64,000 nucleotides of DNA from Flavobacterium oncorhynchi (GCF_002217355.1 NZ_MUHA01000022.1:22476-86475), one strand, 5' to 3'. Counted from the first letter of the stretch, positions 17,051-26,194 are shown. Translations and numbers: made by a program. The notes: generated by a model from the letters alone, not told the origin.

Positions 17051-17811
17051 TACTGCGGAGAATTCACCTTTTTAAACTCCTTATTTTTATTAATCATAAA
17101 ATCGATCAATTCAAATTTTTCTTCTGGCTTAAGATGCCTTTTAGACTCAGGATCATTAGAACAATACATTAAAAACAAATCAATTTCATCTTCTTTCAAA
17201 CCTAGGGTTTTTGTATAAAAATCTGATTTAAAATTGGCTTTAGAATATTCTACAAAAGCAATATCAGATATCACTTCTTCTTTAACTTCTTTATTTTTCG
17301 AAAGAAGTTTTTTTACATCCTTAAATATTCTAACGAAATCAGTTCCGTATTTAATTGTTTGATCAGAGTACATTACAGTATTCTTTGCTGTAGACTGCTT
17401 ATCATCTTCAAACTGTATATCAACAAGAGCCTGTGAGTTTCCGCCTTGAAAAGCTTTAACTTTTAAATCTTTTCGAACCAAAACTTCTTTCAATTCATTG
17501 CTTACCAAATCTAAAGGCACTGAAAAAAGAATTTGAGCACAGTCTTTCTCCGTTAAAACAATTTTCTTTGACTGAAAAGCTAAGCCTGTAAACAACAGCG
17601 TATCTTTAGGTCTTGCCATAATGTCAAACAACCCGCCAGAACCAATAAATGTTCTGATTTTGGCATTTACATTCATAACATAACCGCTTTCTATAGCTAG
17701 CGATCCGTTAACAACCTGACCATGCAAAGAGGTTCTTGAATTATTTTGACCAAACATTACTTGACAAAACAAGCAGATAACAACAATTGTAATTTTATTT
17801 TTCATTTTCAA
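17050..17811 (-). CDS. CarboxypepD_reg-like exported protein (third tandem paralogue)
   Basis: 253 residues. Signal peptide MKMKNKITIVVICLFCQVMFGQ, then a CarboxypepD_reg-like beta-sandwich at about 28-110 (LHGQVVNGSLAIESGYVMNV, KDTLLFTGLAFQSKKI, NELKEVLVRK). The remaining region is alpha-helical and specific to this family. It shares this plan with the two genes before it; overlaps of 17 and 20 bp and a one-base overlap with DUF6702 make a tightly coupled operon. The helical half differs most here: the AERKxxTAT block of the other two paralogues is missing. Role unknown. Confidence 0.85.
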   Translation of the reverse strand: MKMKNKITIVVICLFCQVMFGQNNSRTSLHGQVVNGSLAIESGYVMNVNAKIRTFIGSGGLFDIMARPKDTLLFTGLAFQSKKIVLTEKDCAQILFSVPLDLVSNELKEVLVRKDLKVKAFQGGNSQALVDIQFEDDKQSTAKNTVMYSDQTIKYGTDFVRIFKDVKKLLSKNKEVKEEVISDIAFVEYSKANFKSDFYTKTLGLKEDEIDLFLMYCSNDPESKRHLKPEEKFELIDFMINKNKEFKKVNSPQ

Positions 17812-18529
17812 GGATTATAAGATATTTACGAGCCAAATCAGTAATTAAAAACATGCTCATTGTTTTATTCTTAGTATTCAAAGATACAGCAAATTCAGTA
17901 TCATCTACACAAAATAATTGAAATCCTTTAATATCATTAACTGGAATTTTTAATCTTTCAGTATAATAGTTCTCCTCAAAAAGATATTCTATTTTTCTAA
18001 AAAGCATCTCTTTTTTCTCCACATTTATCTCCTTTTTCAGCATTGCAGTCCGCCCCGAAATTCCGTTTAATATCTTATCTACCGATGTAGATGTTGCAGT
18101 ATACACTTTTCTTTCGGCAGGCGTGTACGTTTTTTGCCCATGAGGTACAATTCCTAAATTTTCAGCCGTAATACCGTAATTATCATTAACCACAACTTCT
18201 TTTAACTCAATTTCTTTTGCTGTCATTTTAATCGAAAGCAAACTCAAACTAAGATCAGCAATTGTAATCCGACGTTTTACAGGATCTAAATTTACTGCCG
18301 AAAATACCAAAACATCTCCTTCTTTTACCGAAATTGAAAAACGTCCATCATTGTCAGAAACAGTCGCAATCTGTGTATCATTATTGATAATATTCACACC
18401 CCCGATTGGAGTAGACTGCTCAAATATTTGCCCCGAAATCACTTTTCCATTGCCATTTTGTCCAAAACAAATTTGAACAAAGCACATAAAAAAGGTTATA
18501 TATAAAGTATTACTTAAGTTCACTTGCAA
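17795..18529 (-). CDS. CarboxypepD_reg-like exported protein (second tandem paralogue)
   Basis: 244 residues. Signal peptide to about 23 (FGQNG), CarboxypepD_reg-like domain 28-115 (ISGQIFEQSTPIGGVNI, GRFSISVKEGDVLVFSAVNL, EIELKEVVV), then the family motif YTPAERKVYTATSTSVDKILNGISGRTAMLKKE and a helical C-terminus ending RKYLIILENEK. Clearly homologous to the 18510-19256 product, including a shared NxISGRTAMLKKE core. Start overlaps the upstream gene by 20 bp. Confidence 0.87.
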   Translation of the reverse strand: MQVNLSNTLYITFFMCFVQICFGQNGNGKVISGQIFEQSTPIGGVNIINNDTQIATVSDNDGRFSISVKEGDVLVFSAVNLDPVKRRITIADLSLSLLSIKMTAKEIELKEVVVNDNYGITAENLGIVPHGQKTYTPAERKVYTATSTSVDKILNGISGRTAMLKKEINVEKKEMLFRKIEYLFEENYYTERLKIPVNDIKGFQLFCVDDTEFAVSLNTKNKTMSMFLITDLARKYLIILENEK

Positions 18530-19256
18530 TTATTTCTTTGTATTTTACCGCCAGCTCTCCTAACAAAAACTCTATAGAAGTTTTATTTTTCGAATTCAAA
18601 ATAGCTGTAAACCTTTCATTATCGACAGCATAATATTCAAATCCTTTTACATAGTCTAGCGGAATCTTCAGTCTGTTAACAAAATGATCCATACTAAACA
18701 TATTCTCCAAAAGCCTCATAAAAGCTTCTTTCTTTTCGACAGCGACTTCTTTTTTAAGCATTGCTGTGCGGCCCGAAAGAAAATTCATTAAAGGATCAGC
18801 AGTCAAACCACCTCCTGGAGCTTTTAAATCCGTTGCTGTATGCAATTTCCTTTCGGCTGCTGTATATCTTTTTTGCCCTTCTGGAACAATTCCTAAAGAA
18901 ACAGCATTTATTCTGTCGTATCTCTTTACAATTACCTCTTGCAATTGATTCATAAGTAAACTCATTTTTACAATAAAATTCAGCTCGGTAAAATCAGCAG
19001 CAGACAACAAAACTCTATTTTCTTTAAATTGTATAGATGAAAAAACAAGCGTATCATCAGCTTTTGCCATAATCGAAAAAGCACCAGAAGCATCTGTAGT
19101 AGTCATTGTTTCTGTTTGTGCATTTACAACATAAACACCTTCCAAATCATTGGTATTAGCCATAATTTTTCCATTCAAAACAGAGCGTTCTTGATTTTGA
19201 GACCACACGTTTTGACTCATAACAGCAACAAAAAAGCAGACAACTTTTGTAATCAA
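18510..19256 (-). CDS. CarboxypepD_reg-like exported protein (first tandem paralogue)
   Basis: 248 residues. Signal peptide ending VWSQN, CarboxypepD_reg-like domain 26-115 (LNGKIMANTNDLEGVYVVN, ASGAFSIMAKADDTLVFSSI, NQLQEVIVKRYD), then YTAAERKLHTATD and FLSGRTAMLKKE shared with the second paralogue. First gene of the operon; a TAnnTTTG element lies at 19309-19316. Such a domain in isolation, without a TonB receptor, is characteristic of a flavobacterial family of unknown role. Confidence 0.87.
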   Translation of the reverse strand: MITKVVCFFVAVMSQNVWSQNQERSVLNGKIMANTNDLEGVYVVNAQTETMTTTDASGAFSIMAKADDTLVFSSIQFKENRVLLSAADFTELNFIVKMSLLMNQLQEVIVKRYDRINAVSLGIVPEGQKRYTAAERKLHTATDLKAPGGGLTADPLMNFLSGRTAMLKKEVAVEKKEAFMRLLENMFSMDHFVNRLKIPLDYVKGFEYYAVDNERFTAILNSKNKTSIEFLLGELAVKYKEIIASELK

Positions 19257-19308
19257 AATAAAAAATCTTAGAATTTTATTAAAAAGGTAAAAATATCCTA
19301 ATGTATTC

Positions 19309-19316
19309 CAAATTTA
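19309..19316 (-). promoter_or_regulatory. -7 promoter element of the CarboxypepD_reg/M1 operon
   Basis: Minus-strand TAAATTTG, matching TAnnTTTG, 53 bases before the start at 19256. Confidence 0.5.
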
Positions 19317-19419
19317 ATATTAATGAGTTGGTAAAAATATGTTAATTAACCAAAGTTAAACACACTCAGAAAGCTAGATTTTTAATACCTTTAACATACA
19401 AAATCAGAGTTTAAAAATT

Positions 19420-20127
19420 ATGAAAAGCATTATCATTGCAAGCACCTCTACTTTACACGAAGGCAGCTATTTAGAATACTTATTACCGACATTACAAATA
19501 CATTTTAAAAACTGTAAAAGCATTTTATTTATTCCGTACGCACGTCCCGGCGGAATTTCTCATGACGAATACACACAAAAAGCCGCGCAGGCTTTTGCAT
19601 CAATCAATATAAAACTGCAAGGAATTCATGAATTTGAAAGTCCAGAAAGCGCCTTAAAAAATGCTGAAGGAATATTTACAGGCGGGGGAAATACTTTTTT
19701 ACTTGTTACACAATTGTACAAAAACAACATTATGCAATTGCTTTCTGAAACTGTAAAAAATGGAACTCCATATCTTGGAACAAGCGCCGGAAGCAACATA
19801 TGCGGACTATCTATGCAGACAACTAACGATATGCCAATTATTTATCCTCCAAGCTTTCAAACTTTAGGATTAATTCCATTCAACTTAAATCCGCATTATT
19901 TAGATCCCGATTTAAACTCTAAACATATGGGAGAAACGCGCGAAACAAGAATTAAGGAGTTTCATGCTTTTAATTCAATTCCAGTTTTAGGCTTAAGAGA
20001 AGGCAGCTGGCTGGAAGTAAAAGGTGAAAAAATAACTTTAAAAGGAAGCTTACAGGCTCGTTTATTTTTACAAAACGAAACACCGACAGAACTAGAAACT
20101 GAAAGTAATTTAAGTAATTTAAAATAA
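19420..20127 (+). CDS. pepE: Alpha-aspartyl dipeptidase PepE (peptidase S51)
   Basis: 235 residues, the normal length for PepE, a cytoplasmic serine peptidase that cleaves Asp-X dipeptides. The nucleophile elbow GTSAGSNI carries the catalytic Ser; the oxyanion segment IFTGGGNTFLL and the histidine-bearing NLNPHYLDPD follow the S51 pattern. Transcribed alone, divergent from the CarboxypepD_reg operon. An imperfect -7 (TACCTTTA) lies about 27 bases upstream. Confidence 0.95.
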   Translation: MKSIIIASTSTLHEGSYLEYLLPTLQIHFKNCKSILFIPYARPGGISHDEYTQKAAQAFASINIKLQGIHEFESPESALKNAEGIFTGGGNTFLLVTQLYKNNIMQLLSETVKNGTPYLGTSAGSNICGLSMQTTNDMPIIYPPSFQTLGLIPFNLNPHYLDPDLNSKHMGETRETRIKEFHAFNSIPVLGLREGSWLEVKGEKITLKGSLQARLFLQNETPTELETESNLSNLK

Positions 20128-20229
20128 AGATTCCAATATTTTAAATTCTAAATTCCAAAATTAAAGGAATAAACATAAAATTGGGATTTAGAATTTAGAG
20201 TATTAGAATTTACATTTAGTTTAAAAACA

Positions 20230-20260
20230 AAAAAGCCTCAAACAATGTTTGAGGCTTTTG
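20230..20260 (-). terminator. Terminator of the left tRNA-Gly gene
   Basis: AAAAGCCTCAAAC, short loop, GTTTGAGGCTTTT, immediately 3' of the tRNA on the minus strand. Confidence 0.88.
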
Positions 20261-20263
20261 AAG

Positions 20264-20336
<73 letters not shown>

Positions 20337-20348
20337 ATTAACAGGGTG

Positions 20349-20356
20349 CAAATATA
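20349..20356 (-). promoter_or_regulatory. -7 element of the left tRNA-Gly gene
   Basis: Minus-strand TATATTTG, 13 bases before the tRNA 5' end. The same element precedes the right copy at the same distance. Confidence 0.7.
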
Positions 20357-20410
20357 AACAATTAAATCATTCTAAAAAATAAAAATCAAAAAATTATTTA
20401 ATTTTGGTAA

Positions 20411-20440
20411 AAAAACCGAAACGATTAAATTTCGGTTTTT
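20411..20440 (-). terminator. Terminator of the right tRNA-Gly gene
   Basis: AAAAACCGAAA, loop, TTTCGGTTTTT directly 3' of the right tRNA. Its stem sequence is unrelated to the left copy's terminator. Confidence 0.85.
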
Positions 20441-20443
20441 TAG

Positions 20444-20516
<73 letters not shown>

Positions 20517-20528
20517 ATTACTGTGGTG

Positions 20529-20536
20529 CAAATATA
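20529..20536 (-). promoter_or_regulatory. -7 element of the right tRNA-Gly gene
   Basis: Minus-strand TATATTTG, 13 bases before the tRNA 5' end, as in the left copy. Confidence 0.7.
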
Positions 20537-20652
20537 GAAAATAAGTTAAGTTCAAAACAAGCTTTTTCGCAAAAAAAATCAACAAAAATCAACATTTAAT
20601 TATAACACATTTAAAATTAAAAAGTTATAAAAACAATTATTTTTCAAAAATC

Positions 20653-21090
20653 ATGAATATCATCAAAGAAATCCCATCAAAAGAAACTTATATCGTACGC
20701 CAACCTGTTTTAAGAAAAGGAAAACCTATAGAAAGCTGCATCTTTGAAGGAGATGATCTTAAAACAACTCATCATTTTGGCTTGTTTCAAAGCGAAAATT
20801 TAACAGGAATTATTTCGTTATTCACTCAAACCAACCCTATATTTGCCGAAAATTTACAGGCTCAAATTCGCGGCATGGCAATTTTAGAGAATCACCAAAA
20901 AAAGGGATTCGGAGAAGCTTTAGTAAAACATTGTGAAGACTATTGTAAACAAAATAAAGTCGATTTAATTTGGTTTAACGCTAGAACCGCAGCGGTAGGT
21001 TTTTACAAAAGAATGAACTATGAAGTTCTGGGCGAACCATTTGAAATAAAAGATGTTGGAGAACATTATTTGATGTTTAAAAAAATATAG
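20653..21090 (+). CDS. GNAT-family N-acetyltransferase
   Basis: 145 residues with the GNAT acetyl-CoA-binding motif A: RGMAILENHQKKGFGEALVKHCEDYC (pattern QxxGxG/A as KKGFGEA). Motif B is IWFNARTAAVGFYKRMNYEVLGEPF. It ends two bases before the L,D-transpeptidase gene, so the two may be co-transcribed. The acceptor substrate is unknown. Confidence 0.9.
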   Translation: MNIIKEIPSKETYIVRQPVLRKGKPIESCIFEGDDLKTTHHFGLFQSENLTGIISLFTQTNPIFAENLQAQIRGMAILENHQKKGFGEALVKHCEDYCKQNKVDLIWFNARTAAVGFYKRMNYEVLGEPFEIKDVGEHYLMFKKI

Positions 21091-21091
21091 A

Positions 21092-22675
21092 ATGAAAAAA
21101 ATTTACCTTTTATTGGTACTATGCAGTTTGATTAGTTGTAAAAAAGATACTCCTAAAACAACACCCGTTGTCGTAAAAAAAACGCCGGCAATCATACTTA
21201 CTGATGAAAGAACAGTACAAATTGATACCGCATTAATTGGTGCTTTTAAAAGTGAAACTTTAAAACAATTTTACAACTCTTCTGAGAACAAAACGGTCTG
21301 GGGAAATTTAAAAAAGAGAAATTACGTACTATCACAACTAGAAAAATCAGATGAATTAGGCTTAGACCCCGAAGACTACAAAGCATCTAGATTAAAAAAG
21401 TTTGAAAGCAAAATAAGCTCTCTGAGCGATTCTGACTTGGCCACTTATGACATATTATTGACTTATAATTTTGAAAAATACCTAAATCATCTTTATAAAG
21501 GCAAACTTGATCCTAAAAAAATATATACAGACTGGGATTTAGACGAGAAAACATTTGATGTTAACAATGTACTAATTAAAGCTTTTAACAAAGACAAATT
21601 AGACAGTATTGTTGATAATATCCAACCTAAATCGCAAACTTATAAACAGCTGTTAAAAGCATTGGAAATCATTAAAACTTTTCCAGATGACGAAATCAAA
21701 AACATACAATCTCTTGAAAAAATCACTTTAAACGACACCAATTCTGCTTTAATAAACATAAAAAAAAGGCTTTTATTCTGGAATGATATGTCAGGAAAAG
21801 ACAGCCTGACAAACATTTATAATCAAAAGACATTTGAGTCAGTTAAAAAATTTCAAGAAAGACACGGCCTCGCTCCCGATGGAGTTATCGGACAAGGAAC
21901 TATAAATGCTTTAAACTATTCTAAAGAAAAAAGAAGACAGCAAATTATTGTCAATTTAGAGCGATGGAGATGGTTCCCTACTGATTTAGCCGAAGAATAC
22001 TTCATTATCAACATTCCGAATTACAGCTTAGATGTTGTCGAGAATCAAGACACTATTTTATCAAGAAATATTGTCGTTGGAACCAGTAAAAGAAAAACAC
22101 CAATTATTACATCGGTACTAAAAACTGTTGTTTTTAACCCAACCTGGACAGTTCCTCCTACAATTCTAAAAGAAGATGTCGTTCCTGCAATGAAACGCAA
22201 TCGAAATTATTTAGCCAATAAAAGCATCACAATTTATGATACCACTGGAAACATAGTAGAGCCAACTGCGTGGAACGAAAACAAGCCTCATAATTATCGT
22301 TATGTACAAAGTCCAGGCTATAATAATTCATTAGGATTAATGAAAATTTTATTCCCAAATCGTCACAGTGTTTATCTTCATGACACAAACCATCGCAATT
22401 ACTTTGGAAGAAACAATCGTTCTTTAAGCTCTGGCTGCGTTCGTGTTGAAAATCCACTTGAATTAGCAGAACATATTTTAGATGATTCTGAAAAGTTTTC
22501 AAAAGAGAAAATCGACACAATAATCGCTTCCAAAAAAACAACGAGTGCAAAAATTACCAAAAAATACGCCTTATACCAATGGTATTGGACAGCTTGGAGC
22601 AAAAAAAATCAGCTCATTTTTAGAGCTGATATTTATAATCTAGATTCGGATTTGTATGCTAAACTAAGAAATTAG
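21092..22675 (+). CDS. Lipoprotein L,D-transpeptidase with peptidoglycan-binding domain (YcbB/LdtD type)
   Basis: 527 residues. Lipobox SLISC with Cys 17. Residues 30-230 match the YcbB scaffold/capping region, about 235-275 is a PG_binding_1 domain (VKKFQERHGLAPDGVIGQGTINAL), and about 305-465 is the YkuD catalytic domain with H430 (LHDTNHRNYFG) and the nucleophile C449 in SLSSGCVRVENP. It makes 3-3 peptidoglycan cross-links or anchors proteins in the periplasm. Its 3' end overlaps the convergent gene at 22664 by 12 bp. Confidence 0.95.
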   Translation: MKKIYLLLVLCSLISCKKDTPKTTPVVVKKTPAIILTDERTVQIDTALIGAFKSETLKQFYNSSENKTVWGNLKKRNYVLSQLEKSDELGLDPEDYKASRLKKFESKISSLSDSDLATYDILLTYNFEKYLNHLYKGKLDPKKIYTDWDLDEKTFDVNNVLIKAFNKDKLDSIVDNIQPKSQTYKQLLKALEIIKTFPDDEIKNIQSLEKITLNDTNSALINIKKRLLFWNDMSGKDSLTNIYNQKTFESVKKFQERHGLAPDGVIGQGTINALNYSKEKRRQQIIVNLERWRWFPTDLAEEYFIINIPNYSLDVVENQDTILSRNIVVGTSKRKTPIITSVLKTVVFNPTWTVPPTILKEDVVPAMKRNRNYLANKSITIYDTTGNIVEPTAWNENKPHNYRYVQSPGYNNSLGLMKILFPNRHSVYLHDTNHRNYFGRNNRSLSSGCVRVENPLELAEHILDDSEKFSKEKIDTIIASKKTTSAKITKKYALYQWYWTAWSKKNQLIFRADIYNLDSDLYAKLRN

Positions 22676-23389
22676 CCTCTCCTCCATCGTAAAACTTCTT
22701 GATGGATGATAAATATACAAACATGATTTATCTTTTATTGTTTCAATTATTTCATCTGTCAATTCAACTGGAACTGCTGGACAACCTTGGCTTCGACCTA
22801 ATCTTTTATGATCTCTAATAAAAGATTCAGATACATAATCAGCACCATGCATTACAACCCCTCTTTCGCGAGCATTATCATTTAAACCTCTTTCTAAACC
22901 ATCTAAACGCAATGAAGCTCCATGTTTTCCTTTGTAAATTTCGCCAGTAGCGTAAAACCCTAAGCTGCTTTTAAACGATGAATTTATATTTGAAAACGCT
23001 GATGCAAATTCTTCTCCCGTATTTCGACCATGAGCAACTAACGAATTGAACAAAATTTTATTTGTTGTCATATCAATTACCCATAAACGTTTAGTATTTG
23101 ATGACAAACTAAAATCAATTAATGTTAAAATGTTTTTTTGAACAATCCCTCTCTCTTTCAAAAGGTAAAAACCTTTTAAAGCTTCAGTAAAAGTTTTAAG
23201 TTCCGGAACATTAAAATTATTAGTATCTAATGTTTTATAAATATTTTCGATTTTTGCCTCAACTGTAAGGTTCTTTTCAACCTTAGCAATGGTTTTAGTC
23301 GTTGCATTTTTAATTTCGGGTGTGTTTTTTGAATCTTTTCCAAAAGATAATAATAAAAACACAAGCAGTGGATAAATTTTGTAAATCAT
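22664..23389 (-). CDS. Murein L,D-transpeptidase catalytic-domain protein (YkuD_2 type)
   Basis: 241 residues with a signal peptide (MIYKIYPLLVFLLLSFGKD). The catalytic part is LWVIDMTTNKILFNSLVAHGRNTGEEFASAFSN, then GVVMHGADYVSESFIRDHKRLGRSQGCPAVP, with His in VVMHGA and the nucleophile in SQGCPAVP. This is the compact second family of L,D-transpeptidase-like proteins, distinct from the YcbB type just opposite. Convergent 12-bp overlap with the neighbour. A -7 element (23426-23433) supports independent expression. Confidence 0.92.
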   Translation of the reverse strand: MIYKIYPLLVFLLLSFGKDSKNTPEIKNATTKTIAKVEKNLTVEAKIENIYKTLDTNNFNVPELKTFTEALKGFYLLKERGIVQKNILTLIDFSLSSNTKRLWVIDMTTNKILFNSLVAHGRNTGEEFASAFSNINSSFKSSLGFYATGEIYKGKHGASLRLDGLERGLNDNARERGVVMHGADYVSESFIRDHKRLGRSQGCPAVPVELTDEIIETIKDKSCLYIYHPSRSFTMEERLIS

Positions 23390-23425
23390 TGAATTTCTTT
23401 AGGTTAATAAAAAATCTGGGTATGG

Positions 23426-23433
23426 CAAAAATA
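23426..23433 (-). promoter_or_regulatory. -7 promoter element of the YkuD_2 gene
   Basis: Minus-strand TATTTTTG, an exact TAnnTTTG match, 37 bases before the start codon at 23389. Confidence 0.6.
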
Positions 23434-23856
23434 TAAATTATTTACAGTCGCCAAAATAGAAGCCTGAAAATCAAGCCTTTTTTGTTTAAATTTTAACATA
23501 ATTAACATAAAAAAGGGTATTCCTGTAAGATATTTACTTACCCCTAAAACACAAACTTTCCCGCCCAAATTCTTAAAGAAAATACAATTAAACTTTTTCT
23601 TCTAGTTATCAGAAAGCTAAATTTCAAAAGAAAACATAAAGAGATTTTGCAAAAAATCACAATATTATCTTCCTTTTAAAAGCCGACACACCATTTCAAC
23701 ACTTTGATACTGTCAAAATAAAGTTCATAAAAAGACCTTAGCGTGAATTAATTTTAAAAAATAAAGACTTCTATAATTAAATTATTACTTTTTAATACGC
23801 TTCATTTTATTAACCATAAATGTATCGATGCTTTCACGCAAATTTTAGAAATGACT

Positions 23857-23864
23857 TATCTTTG
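23857..23864 (+). promoter_or_regulatory. -7 promoter element of gpmI
   Basis: TATCTTTG, an exact TAnnTTTG match. It sits 17 bases before the ATG at 23881 and overlaps the longer open frame, excluding the upstream ATG at 23851. Confidence 0.75.
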
Positions 23865-23880
23865 TAAAAAACAAAAAGTA

Positions 23881-25398
23881 ATGAACAAAAAAGTTATCCT
23901 TATGATTTTAGATGGTTGGGGAAAATCTCCTGACCCTAAAGTATCTGCAATAGACAATGCAAATGTTCCTTTTATAAACAGCCTTTACAAAGATTACCCA
24001 AATGCACAACTTCGTACTGACGGCTTAAACGTTGGTTTACCCGAAGGTCAAATGGGAAACAGTGAGGTTGGGCACATGAACCTTGGTGCAGGAAGAATTG
24101 TGTATCAGGATTTAGCCAAAATAAATTTAGCAGTAGCCCACAAAACACTTGCTAAAGAACAAGTTTTGATTGACGCTTTTACCTATGCTAAAGAAAACAA
24201 TAAAAAAGTACACTTTTTAGGATTAGTTTCTGATGGAGGTGTTCACTCGCATACTTCTCACTTACGTGGTTTAATTGACGCTTCGCAAGAATATGGTTTA
24301 GACAAAGTTTACATACACGCTTTTACTGACGGACGTGATGTTGACCCAAAATCTGGAGCTAAATACATTCATGATTTAGAAGATTATATTAAAGATACTC
24401 CTGTAAAAATCGCTTCGATCATTGGCCGCTACTACGCAATGGATCGTGATAAACGATGGGAACGTGTAAAATTAGCCTACGATTTAGTTGTTAACGCAGT
24501 TGGAACTCCATCAAAAAATGCAGTTGCAAGCGTTCTTGAAAGTTATGAAAAAAACACAACAGACGAATTTATCGAGCCTGTTGTTATGGTAGATGAAAAC
24601 GAAAAACCTCTTGCAACAATTGAAGAAGGCGATGTTGTTATTTTCTTCAATTTTAGAACTGATAGAGGGCGCGAACTTACTGAAGCGCTTTCACAACAAG
24701 ATTTTCACGAGCAAAACATGCACAAATTAAACTTGTACTATGTTACACTTACAAACTATGACGAAACTTACCAAAATGTAAAAGTTGTTTATAACAAAGA
24801 CAACATTACCGAAACTCTTGGTGAAGTTTTAGAAAAAGCTGGTAAAAAACAAATTCGTATTGCTGAAACTGAAAAGTATCCTCACGTAACATTTTTCTTT
24901 TCTGGTGGAAGAGAAACTCCTTTTGAGGGCGAATCTCGTATTTTAAGAAACTCTCCAAAAGTAGCAACTTACGATTTACAACCAGAAATGAGCGCTTATG
25001 AACTTACAGACGCACTTGTTCCTGAATTAAATAAAGGCGAAGTAGATTTTGTTTGTTTAAATTTTGCAAACGGTGATATGGTTGGACACACTGGAATTAT
25101 GAGTGCTGCAATCAAAGCTTGCGAGGCTGTTGATGCTTGTGTAAAACAAGTTATCGAAGCTGCTCTTGCAAATAATTACACTACAATTGTAATTGCCGAT
25201 CACGGAAATTGCGAAACAATGATTAATCCTGACGGAAGTCCAAATACTGCACACACAACAAATCCAGTGCCGATTATTTTAGTTGACAAGGATTTGAAAA
25301 ACATTCAAAATGGTGTTTTAGGAGACATTGCTCCTACTATTTTAGAATTAATGGGAGTACCACAACCAAATGCAATGACCTGTCATTCATTACTGTAA
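23881..25398 (+). CDS. gpmI: 2,3-bisphosphoglycerate-independent phosphoglycerate mutase
   Basis: Interconverts 3- and 2-phosphoglycerate in glycolysis. 505 residues from the ATG at 23881 (MNKKVILMILDGWG), the family length. Metal ligand D11 is in LDGWG, the phosphoserine nucleophile is S61 (GNSEVGHMNLGAGR), and later metal sites include FANGDMVGHTG and IADHGNCE. The open frame extends ten codons further upstream, but those codons overlap the -7 element. Single gene with its own terminator. Confidence 0.97.
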   Translation: MNKKVILMILDGWGKSPDPKVSAIDNANVPFINSLYKDYPNAQLRTDGLNVGLPEGQMGNSEVGHMNLGAGRIVYQDLAKINLAVAHKTLAKEQVLIDAFTYAKENNKKVHFLGLVSDGGVHSHTSHLRGLIDASQEYGLDKVYIHAFTDGRDVDPKSGAKYIHDLEDYIKDTPVKIASIIGRYYAMDRDKRWERVKLAYDLVVNAVGTPSKNAVASVLESYEKNTTDEFIEPVVMVDENEKPLATIEEGDVVIFFNFRTDRGRELTEALSQQDFHEQNMHKLNLYYVTLTNYDETYQNVKVVYNKDNITETLGEVLEKAGKKQIRIAETEKYPHVTFFFSGGRETPFEGESRILRNSPKVATYDLQPEMSAYELTDALVPELNKGEVDFVCLNFANGDMVGHTGIMSAAIKACEAVDACVKQVIEAALANNYTTIVIADHGNCETMINPDGSPNTAHTTNPVPIILVDKDLKNIQNGVLGDIAPTILELMGVPQPNAMTCHSLL

Positions 25399-25419
25399 AC
25401 TCCGTTTAGATAATTTTTT

Positions 25420-25453
25420 AAAAGCTGTTCTTGATTTAGAGCAGCTTTTTTTT
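25420..25453 (+). terminator. Terminator after gpmI
   Basis: AAAAGCTGTTCT, loop TGATTT, AGAGCAGCTTTT (one G-U pair), followed by a long T-run. Confidence 0.85.
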
Positions 25454-25482
25454 TGCAAAAATAAAAGCTAAATATTCTTTAT

Positions 25483-25499
25483 TAATAGTAATACTATTA
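25483..25499. promoter_or_regulatory. Candidate TetR operator overlapping its own promoter
   Basis: TAATAGTAATACTATTA is a perfect 8-bp inverted repeat around one central base. It lies between the -33 and -7 regions and overlaps the first two bases of the -7 TATCTTTG (25498-25505), directly upstream of the TetR gene. The geometry suits autorepression of the secretion operon. Confidence 0.62.
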
Positions 25500-25505
25500 T
25501 CTTTG
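25498..25505 (+). promoter_or_regulatory. -7 promoter element of the TetR/ABC/HlyD/TolC operon
   Basis: TATCTTTG, an exact TAnnTTTG match, 18 bases before the ATG at 25523. Confidence 0.7.
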
Positions 25506-25522
25506 CACTTAAAATAATTTTT

Positions 25523-26194
25523 ATGGAAATTATACTATCGAATCTAAAAATCCAAATAAACGAAAAGATCTATGTAAAAGATCCCGAAACATCGGCATTG
25601 GGAAAAAAAATAATCGAACAGAGTATTCTTCTTATCGACACCATTGGTTTTGACAACTTTACATTTAAAAAATTAGGCGAAAAAATAGGATCAAACGAAA
25701 GTTCGATTTATCGTTATTTTGAGAACAAGCATAAACTCTTAGTTTATTTATCTTCTTGGTATTGGAGCTGGATCGAATACAAATTAGTATTTACCACTAC
25801 CAACATTATAGATAAAAATGAAAAACTAAGAAAAGCCATCACATTAGTTACTGAAAAAATAACAGATGACATTGCAACAGATCATATAAATGAAGCTGTT
25901 TTAAACAAGATAATAATTGCTGAATTTACAAAAACACTTCATACTAAAGAAGTTGATCAGGAAAACAAAGAGGGTTTTTTCTTAATTTACAAAAGGGTAA
26001 TCAATAGGATTGTTACCATTGTAAAAGAGGTTAATCCCAATTATCCATATGCAAAATCACTAGTTTCAACAATTGTTGAAGGAAGTTTACATCAGCACTT
26101 TTTAACAGATCATTTAAAAACAATTACCAATTGTAATGAAACGGTAACAACCACAGAGTTTTACATCAATCTTGCAGAAAACGTTTTACGCTAA
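25523..26194 (+). CDS. TetR/AcrR-family transcriptional regulator
   Basis: 223 residues. The N-terminal helix-turn-helix is at about 28-75: IIEQSILLIDTIGFDNFTFKKLGEKIGSNESSIYRYFENKHKLLVYL, which fits the TetR pattern closely. The C-terminal helical ligand domain has no named family. First gene of an operon with an ABC transporter (17 bp gap), an HlyD adaptor and a TolC-type channel, and preceded by a perfect 17-bp palindrome. Probably a local repressor responding to a transported or toxic molecule. Confidence 0.92.
   Translation: MEIILSNLKIQINEKIYVKDPETSALGKKIIEQSILLIDTIGFDNFTFKKLGEKIGSNESSIYRYFENKHKLLVYLSSWYWSWIEYKLVFTTTNIIDKNEKLRKAITLVTEKITDDIATDHINEAVLNKIIIAEFTKTLHTKEVDQENKEGFFLIYKRVINRIVTIVKEVNPNYPYAKSLVSTIVEGSLHQHFLTDHLKTITNCNETVTTTEFYINLAENVLR

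Larger units (their letters stand above)
23390..23880. other. Divergent intergenic region between an L,D-transpeptidase gene and gpmI
   Basis: About 490 bases. It carries a leftward -7 element at 23426-23433 (minus-strand TATTTTTG) and the gpmI -7 at 23857-23864. Between these I see only AT-rich sequence, with no ORF, RNA fold or palindrome I can support. Confidence 0.6.
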
